From positions 248,001 to 312,000 of the forward strand of contig MU839079.1 in NCBI GenBank assembly GCA_030685235.1: a stretch of DNA of 64,000 bases, in the 5' to 3' direction. The translations under genes were made by a program, and so were the position numbers. The notes under the pieces are model-generated. The model ran no database searches. It was not told the DNA's origin and worked only from the letters and a program-made list of their open reading frames with translations. The DNA is from Copromyces sp. CBS 386.78. Taxonomy: Eukaryota > Ascomycota > Sordariomycetes > Sordariales > Sordariaceae. Each line of letters begins with the position of its first letter. The first letter of the stretch is position 1. Of the stretch, positions 57,286-64,000 are shown piece after piece.

Positions 57286-60200
57286 ATTCCCTATCCCACG
57301 CAAGTATCCAATCACCGCCCACCACGCAGCCTTCCAGAAGTGTTCTTCAAAATTGAATGGCTCCCGGCCAGTCCGGAGTGGGAACCCGTCGGTCCCGCTT
57401 TGCGCACATGCATGCATCTTATCCCTCTGCGGTGTCAGTCAGTGTCAGAGTGCCAGTTGTGCGCATTCGAATGATGGCCGGTTTTGAAGTCGGGGGTTCC
57501 AAAAGACAGAAGCCGAAACGGGGCTTGACGCGATTAGGAAACCGGGCGCATAAACACTTGTCCCTTCGAATCACATCTCGCTGCACATCCCACAAGAACT
57601 CCTAGGTCGAACGGGGAACGTGGGAAAACGAGACGAGACGAGATGAACGGGCTTCAGACGGGACCGAACGGGACACGAGAAAAAGCAAGAGATTGAACCT
57701 GACCGGAGAGCAAAACATCGAACGAAACAAACGAACGGATGGCGGGTACCGCAGCACTGGACCAAGCCAAGCTCCAAGGGTGATCGCCGACGTGAGATCC
57801 CGAAATGGTTGCGGTCGCGGTTGTTAATGGTTGGGGGGCTGATGCAAATGCTATGGATGTCGTTTGCTCTCAACTTGTGTCTCAATCTTCCTTCTTCTCG
57901 ATTTTGATTTCCCTACTGAATAGCGCATTGGCGCGAGAGTCCCAATGGCCTCGCTTTCCGCACCCAAGGCAAGTGCTTCAAAATTTCAAATACGACTTTT
58001 ACAAATAGTACAAGATCCATGTTTCTGAGCTGAAGGACAGGGCGCATGTACATGGGCTTCGGTCAAGGCGCCAAAGTTGGACCACCGAACGGCGCATTAC
58101 AAAGCACTGACTGACAGACAAGCCGCGCAAGCAAGTCGGTGTGTTGGACTTGGCCTCGAATATGATCTTAAACGCGGTCTTTAGTCGGGAGTCCAGACCC
58201 GTCTCTGAGTCTCCCAGTCTTTTCCGCCGGTCTCGAAGTTCAACCACAAGACACTACTGCGTACATCCCACATCGACTGCCTTCCCACAAGCCCCGAGCC
58301 TTCACCAGTCAAGGGGGCATCCCACTTCGCTTCTCCTACCTAAAGCTAGCAAGCACTTCCCAAAGGAGTCAGCGAATCTGACAAGGCTCCCACCAGGCTT
58401 GCCTTAACGGGCGCAACACCAAGCCAAACCCTCCCAAGCCCAGACGGTGATATCTCGGTACCAAAGTGTTGGGTCGGTCTAAAGGCAGTAGCTCCGATAT
58501 TTGGAAGCCTGGCAAGCCTCGCACCTGCTTTTGTCGTCTTGCTTCTACACGCTCTTTTACGAAGGGTCCTACTGGGGTTCTACCGGACTGAGCGCCGGCT
58601 CAACACAATACCTGGTAGGTAAGCGGTCACCGATTACTGATACCGAGTTAACGATTCAGCCCAACGGCGATAGGTCCGGTCTGTTGTTCGCAAGCCTCAT
58701 CTCTTTTCTTCTCCAGCTTTCCCCTTATTTCACTTCCACTTTTTCCCAAGAAAAAGCTGTTGCCTACACCCTGACCTACCTACGTACCGGGCCCAGCGCC
58801 GACCGACTGACTTACTGACCGGACTGAGCTCCGTCCCGAGAATAAGTGTTCAAATTTGTTGCTGTCTCCTTTGATGTCACCTGCATTCCACCCGGGTAAC
58901 GAATTGTCAGGACGGTCTAGACTCTTAGGTACACTAGGTCGATACTAGTATTGTCCCACACTCGTACGGCCCGCGTACACGGGCAAGCGGGCGAATGGGC
59001 AAAACGGGCAAACGGGATGATGTCAGGCTGCAAGAAGACGGACGAGGGATCGAACAAAGACCGTTTCGGTGAACTAGTTCCGCTCAAGACGGGCTAAGTT
59101 TACCCAAAAGCGGGAGATTGAAGCCTCAATTTTCTTCAGCAGCAACGTCGGTTCCTTTGGACGAAATTCCCAATGGGGAAAGCACGATCGTGCCACTCTG
59201 CAACAGACGGACTCTGCCAATTTTGGAACGTACCGGTCAAGAAGGAAGGAGCGACTGAACAGGCGAACTTGCACTTCCATTCCTCTTACCAGTGTAGGCA
59301 AAACTAGCGAGACTGGAAGGAGGGAGGCGATCTCGGACCTTCCTTCCGCTGGTTGAGAACTTGAGATCCGACAGTGTTGATCTCTCCAGTTCCGTCTAAT
59401 TCTCAGTACAGTTCGTAGGTAGGTAGGTATACTTGCCAATTGTTGACACAATTCCTCACCCGTCACACCAAATGGCGTAGCATCACATGAACATCCCTCA
59501 GCCGGAGTCGTGTGGGAGAACAGAAGAACAGAGTCGCGGAAAGGGGCACAGACTCATCATGCAGGAACAGAGCAAAGCAAGAGAAAAACGTGGCACCCAG
59601 GTTTCACCATCAGACTATCACGGCGCGATGTTCCCCATGCTATCCCATCCCGTCCCAGGAGTTCCCAAAAGTGCAAGGAGTGCTCGTGCCTTGCATAGTG
59701 CCTTTGTCCCATTGGATTGTGTCCGGGCTCTGAGGCTGGGTTGTGGACGATCCACGGTACGCTCCCACGTTCCCTGTTCGTTCCTTCCCCGGGACCAAAC
59801 TTCATGCACCACTCACCTTCCTATCGTGAGCGAGAAACTTTCTCTTCCCGACATCTAATTCCGATTCCGGGGCAAAGGGGTAGATGATCCCCCATGTCAT
59901 CTAGTCAGTCCCAGGCATTGCATAGAGGAAGCCAGCCGAGGGACCTGGCAAGTGATTTGCACTGGTTCCAGCTCCTTAGGATCCAGACATTGAAACTTCT
60001 CACCGAAAATGAGCTGGGTCGGTACCAAATTTCCGCTTTCCCACAAGCTTTGGGGACTCAGCTAGGAGCGTGCCATTGACATGGTACCATGGTATGTATC
60101 GTGATCTCGTCGATCCCAGCCCTAGTCTAGCCAGGCAGCGTCCCTCACCACCCAGCCGTGTGAGCTGGATGATCAAACACTTCAAAAGCACCCATCTCAT

Positions 60201-61649
60201 CGCCGGAACTTCCCACCGCCCGCCCACCGGAAAGTGGAGGGCCGACCGGGGTCATGGGGTCCCGGTATTTCGGGACATTCAGCAGTGTATGTACGTCGAT
60301 CCTCATTAAGCCTCAGCTAGGCAAGCTGCTATGTAAGTCTCGCGTCCCCTGACAAAAAAGCTTTTCCCAGCAATGACGAACGCGGGACAGTGGACATGCT
60401 TCTTTACTTAGTGATGATGATCATTGACCCCCCATTGATGCTTCAGCCTCGCCTCCAGCTCCTCGATCGATCCCCTCACCCCATCCCATCCCATCCCATT
60501 CCCCATCCCCCATGGAGCTATTACTCCGTATCAGATATATATGTAGGGATACGGGGGTTGTCGATCGTATAAGCGTATGAATGACGGAGGCGGACGCAGC
60601 TCCGGCTTTGTACCCCTGGGCTTCTCTTTTCGATCGGACACTCGTCGATGATGGGCTGGGGAGGATATTCATCTCGTGCTTTCGGAGGTACCTTAGATCG
60701 GTGCCGATGGCGGAGATACGGCTCCTAGCGAAAACTTGAAGACGAGTTGGGTAGTGTAGGTAGGTATTTTGCCCGGCTTGCCATCGTCAACACCAAACCC
60801 TTGTCTTCCATGTCCAAAAGCATCAAAGCCCCTCCTAGGTATGACCCAAGCCGTCGAGTATCGATCCTGTGCCCACCCTCCTCCGAATCCCGCTATTTCG
60901 TCCTACTACTCCCGGCCCATCCTCGAGAGCCACCTTCGCCGCCGTCGGTCTTGGAGTGGTACGAAAGCCTCATCGTAAGTGTAAACCCCCCGAGGCGCTC
61001 TAGCGGTGAACGGTTACTATTGACCGCGGACAATTTCCATAAGACGAGACGAGACGACCCTTGAACTTTGGTTGTCATCATCAGTTCAGTTCGGCAGAGA
61101 CGAACAGAACTGGTGACACATCAAGTCTCACCACCCCAAAATCCCATAAAGTCGGTAGGTAGATAATCGGTCCACAAAAAGCCCATAGCAATGCCAAAAT
61201 GTCTTGGTGGGAGTTCGAGGTCTCGAGTCGGCAGCATCGGAATCGATGTGGTCATGCGAAATCCCGTTTTGAGAGACATGGCGTTGAGGGGTGTCGTGTT
61301 GCATTACTCGGGGTATTTGAGTGTGTCTCTAAATCTGTTGAATTCTGTGTTGAGGATGGCACTCGTTCGGGGGGCTGGCCTGGCTGTTCTGGCCTGGCTG
61401 GTAGGTGAGACAGAGACAGACCTATGTAGACAGCTTTGTGATTGAATTATTACTAGAATTTGTTTAAAGAGATAGATGTAGTAGTATACCTAGCAGAGAC
61501 ACATGTGTCCGTCCGACGCCGCCGCCTCTCTCTCTTCCCCGAAAATACGTTGGAAAATACGCCTGCTAATCGCACCGCAATAGCATTCATCGCTCGCTCC
61601 ACACTCTGCCACCCGTTCCACGTGCCTCCAGTCATTGAGCTCAAGCGGC

Positions 61650-62863
61650 TTACGCTTTCCTCATACTCCCAATAATCTCCATCTGCGCATCGCGATCCCT
61701 CTGTCCGTCGCTCAAGGACCCAACACTCCTCAGATCGCCCACCACATCCTTGGCTTTGCCAAAGTAGACCTCCTGCATCAAGTTGCGCATCTTGAGCTCC
61801 ATGTCCTCGACCAGGCGGCCAATGTTGGCAATGTGGCTCTCGTCGTTCTCGACCGGCAGGTCCTGCTCGACCTGGCGTGTCATATTGCCCGAGAGATCGA
61901 CCTCGCCGAGGGTGTTGCCCTTGGTGGCCAGCGAGAGGATGACGGTCGAGGTGAGGCGGTAGTTGGAGGTGCGGCCGCGCTCCGAGGCTTCGAAGACGTG
62001 GATGGAGTCCCAGACGCCGGAGGAGGAGGGGTTGGTTGGGGAGGCTGTTGACACAAAGTAGTTAGCATGACGTTCGTATAGAGAGAGTGTTTGTAGACCG
62101 GCGGCCAACAAGCGCAATAACCTCGCGCGCGCACCGGCCCGTCCCATCACCCATCCCTTGCAGTCCAACCCACCCAAACCCAAAACAAAAGACAACGGAG
62201 GAGGAGTAGGAAATAAACTCACACTTCTTCAACAACACCACCCCCGCAAACCCATCATCCAAATTCCAGAAATACACCGAGCTCACGCCTCCCTCGTAAT
62301 ACAGCTCCCTGTACACATCAAACGCCTCATTGGCCTTGATCTCCATCTTCCGCACCCTCTCGCCAGGCATGATGCTCCCCGCAGCACCACCCTCTCCTTC
62401 ACCGTCACCATCTCCACCGCCACCTCCCTGATTGCCGCCCTCGAGCGGGGGATCGAACTGGTTGCTCCATGGTGAGCGGTAGCTGTCGCCGTCGCGGTTG
62501 TAGTCACACAAAAGGTAGTCGCGGCCGGTTTGCTTGCAGCGCTTGACGGTCAGGGGCTGGTCGACGGAGGAGAGCAGGTCTTCGGTCAGGTCGGGGGCGA
62601 GGGTGATGAGGTTGTTGAGATGCTCGGCCGTGTGTTTGGGGTTGAGGCGGCGGAGGAGATCGCTGTTTGGGAGAGATTGGGGTTAGCTTGGGTTCGGTCT
62701 GGTTGCGCGCGCGTGGTGGTGGTGGTAGTGGTGGTGATGTTGGCGGTAATGTAGTTCGCGGCGGGTTGGCGGTCGGTGTACATCTGGCCCGGGGAGGAGG
62801 GGCAGGACAGACAAACTCCCTGGGGACTTACAGAGCGGAATCAAAGGGGTCTGCGGTCGCCAT
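61650..62863 (-). CDS. cap2: F-actin-capping protein subunit beta
   Basis: Beta subunit of the heterodimer that caps actin barbed ends and sets filament length in cortical patches and hyphal tips. Exons: 62863-62832 (32 nt), 62662-62223 and 62044-61650; introns of 169 and 178 nt with GTAAGT and GTGAGT donors; 288 aa, the normal family length. The start [19 protein letters not shown] and the blocks [18 protein letters not shown] (61-78), [32 protein letters not shown] and [10 protein letters not shown] are the standard beta-subunit features. A Gly/Asp/Glu-rich insertion (about 87-107), not found in yeast Cap2, interrupts the protein just after the first block. Identification is firm. Confidence 0.95.
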
Positions 62864-63526
62864 CTTGACGGTATTCTCTGGGGGCGGTATGAGTGATACT
62901 ATTTCTTGGTGTTTGTTTGTTTACTCGGTGAAGGTCCAAATGGCGGATGGTAGATAGGGCGACGAGGCACGGAGGTGCTAGTGTTGGTTCCTAGCTGGTG
63001 AGTTGGCGGGGATGCTCCAGGGCAGGTTGCTATGAAACCTCCACTGAGAGCTCCGGTGCGGTGCGGACCTCTTTCCAAGCAGTGCAACGTGGTGGGGTTC
63101 CCGTTGTTCGCTGTTTCATGCACGGCCAATCGCACGTTTCGTTTCCATTTAGTGATGTTTTTGTACAAGATAATCGATGCCAAGAAGCATATGTGCAGAA
63201 GGCGAGTGCTCATAAACTTCGAAATAACACATAGAATACTTGTATGAGGGCCAGGCAATTTCCCCAGCTTCGTATAGATGACTATAGATTTGTTCAGCCT
63301 AGGTTACCCCAGTAATAATGCACCTTTCCTGCCATCGATCTCACAGTTGCTGATCCTTCCTCATAGATATTTCTTGTGCAGGATCAACAACAAGCCAACT
63401 CATCTTACCTCACCGGTGACCCCTTGCAACTGTCAACAACAACAAACAACAACTACTAATACAACCCAATCTGGGAAGTCTTCATCACACCTCAACCTTC
63501 AAACATGAGGTAAAGGACCAAAACAG
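62864..63526. promoter_or_regulatory. Divergent promoter region between cap2 and alg12
   Basis: The 663 bases separate the start codons of the minus-strand capping-protein gene and the plus-strand mannosyltransferase gene. It should contain both promoters and 5' leaders. The right part is CA-rich (AACAACAAAC-type), a usual fungal leader. I see no clear TATA box and no other gene. Confidence 0.55.
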
Positions 63527-64000
63527 ATGATGAAGATAATATCGATACTAGGTACGTTGCCTGTTCTTTGGCACCCTTGCATGTATGTGCATGCGGCTTA
63601 CCATCCTGCCAGATCTGGGGCTCTCCCTCCTCATCCCAAGCCTCATCCTCATTCACCTCTTCATCGCCCCTTACACCAAGGTCGAGGAGTCCTTCAACAT
63701 CCAAGCCACCCACGATGTCCTCGTGTACGGAACACCACTACAAAATGCCTACCACAGGCTATCTCAGACATATGACCATTTCACCTTTCCCGGCGCCGTC
63801 CCCCGGACCTTCGTTGGCCCCGTAGTCTTGGCAGGACTCGGGCAACCCATCGTCAACCTCATCGGCTTCGATCACGCCCAAACCATCGTGAGAGGCATGC
63901 TAGGCCTCGCCAACGCGGCTGCTCTCCTTTTGTTTGCCCGGAACTTCAGACGTGCCTACGGACGTCCAGCGGCTAGGTGGTATCTGCTTTTGCAGGCCAG
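63527..64000 (+). CDS. alg12: ALG12 dolichyl-P-Man alpha-1,6-mannosyltransferase, 5' part
   Basis: GT22 ER-membrane enzyme that adds the eighth mannose, alpha-1,6-linked, to the dolichol-linked N-glycan precursor. The model has a 25-nt first exon (63527-63551), a 61-nt intron (donor GTACGT, acceptor CCAG) and exon 2 from 63613 to the window end. It gives MMKIISILD followed by a hydrophobic LGLSLLIPSLILIHLFIAPY segment. Diagnostic GT22 motifs are KVEESFNIQATHD and YDHFTFPGAVPRTFVGP (the HDxL and VPR family signatures), then a second hydrophobic stretch with NAAALLLFA. An unspliced alternative starts at ATG 63585 or 63591. The C-terminal three quarters lie beyond the window. Confidence 0.9.

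Larger units (their letters stand above)
54078..61649. other. Long intergenic region (about 7.6 kb), no supportable gene
   Basis: The largest gap of the window, between the epimerase start (minus) and the capping-protein stop (minus). No frame shows family motifs or convincing coding composition, and RIP-type composition is absent. It holds a 38-bp tandem duplication (54660), a CATTCCAAG-type repeat (about 57248-57270) and a CATCC repeat (about 60476-60500). The first kilobase should include the epimerase promoter. Non-coding RNA genes are possible but not shown. Confidence 0.55.

Noticed and set aside
62062..62511. Long minus-strand frame running past the capping-protein exon 2 as a separate product
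   Set aside because: It reads through a clear GTGAGT donor into an intron; splicing at 62223/62044 restores the family sequence.
1..64000. tRNA genes and dispersed 5S rRNA genes
   Set aside because: I looked at GTTCRA-type T-loops (for example near 5855, 13745, 14380, 19090) and for the conserved 5S start and found no matching stems. A covariance-model scan would be decisive.

Overview
The window looks like euchromatic chromosome of a filamentous ascomycete, most probably Neurospora or a close Sordariaceae relative. The gene set is fungal. Introns are short (about 60 to 210 nt) with GTRNGT donors and CAG/TAG acceptors, and spacing between genes is wide. The only transposon, at 45.7-51.1 kb, is reduced to TpA-rich sequence by C-to-T and G-to-A changes, the signature of repeat-induced point mutation (RIP). 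The species call is an inference from these traits, not a database match.

Layout, left to right: uracil-DNA glycosylase (minus, 3' end off the window), a CDC1/TED1-type GPI-glycan metallophosphoesterase (minus), an intracellular GH3 beta-glucosidase with a PA14 insert (minus), about 5.9 kb without a supportable gene, a PAF-acetylhydrolase-like phospholipase (plus), about 4.2 kb without a gene, a large disordered protein with a C-terminal Cys cluster (plus), an MTM1/SLC25A39-type mitochondrial carrier (plus), a divergent festuclavine-dehydrogenase-like NmrA protein (minus), a long GT1 glycosyltransferase fused to a VPS13-like segment and six ubiquitin-interacting motifs (minus), a mitochondrial phosphate carrier (minus), a two-CBS-domain protein (plus), a small lipocalin-like fungal protein (minus), the RIP-mutated Ty1/copia element (minus), an atypical NAD-dependent epimerase-family protein (minus), about 7.6 kb without a supportable gene, F-actin capping protein beta (minus), and the 5' part of the ALG12 mannosyltransferase (plus).

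The genes are mostly single-copy housekeeping loci with no operon or metabolic-cluster logic. Two loose themes recur: ER glycan/GPI processing (CDC1/TED1-like, ALG12) at the two ends, and mitochondrial solute carriers (MTM1-like, phosphate carrier) in the middle. The most unusual items are the glycosyltransferase/VPS13-like/UIM fusion, the precisely bounded RIP-mutated copia element whose mutation load fades across each LTR, and a dense GATA cluster containing an SRE-type iron-regulator site upstream of the MTM1-like carrier. I found no convincing tRNA, 5S rRNA, CRISPR array or secondary-metabolite cluster.
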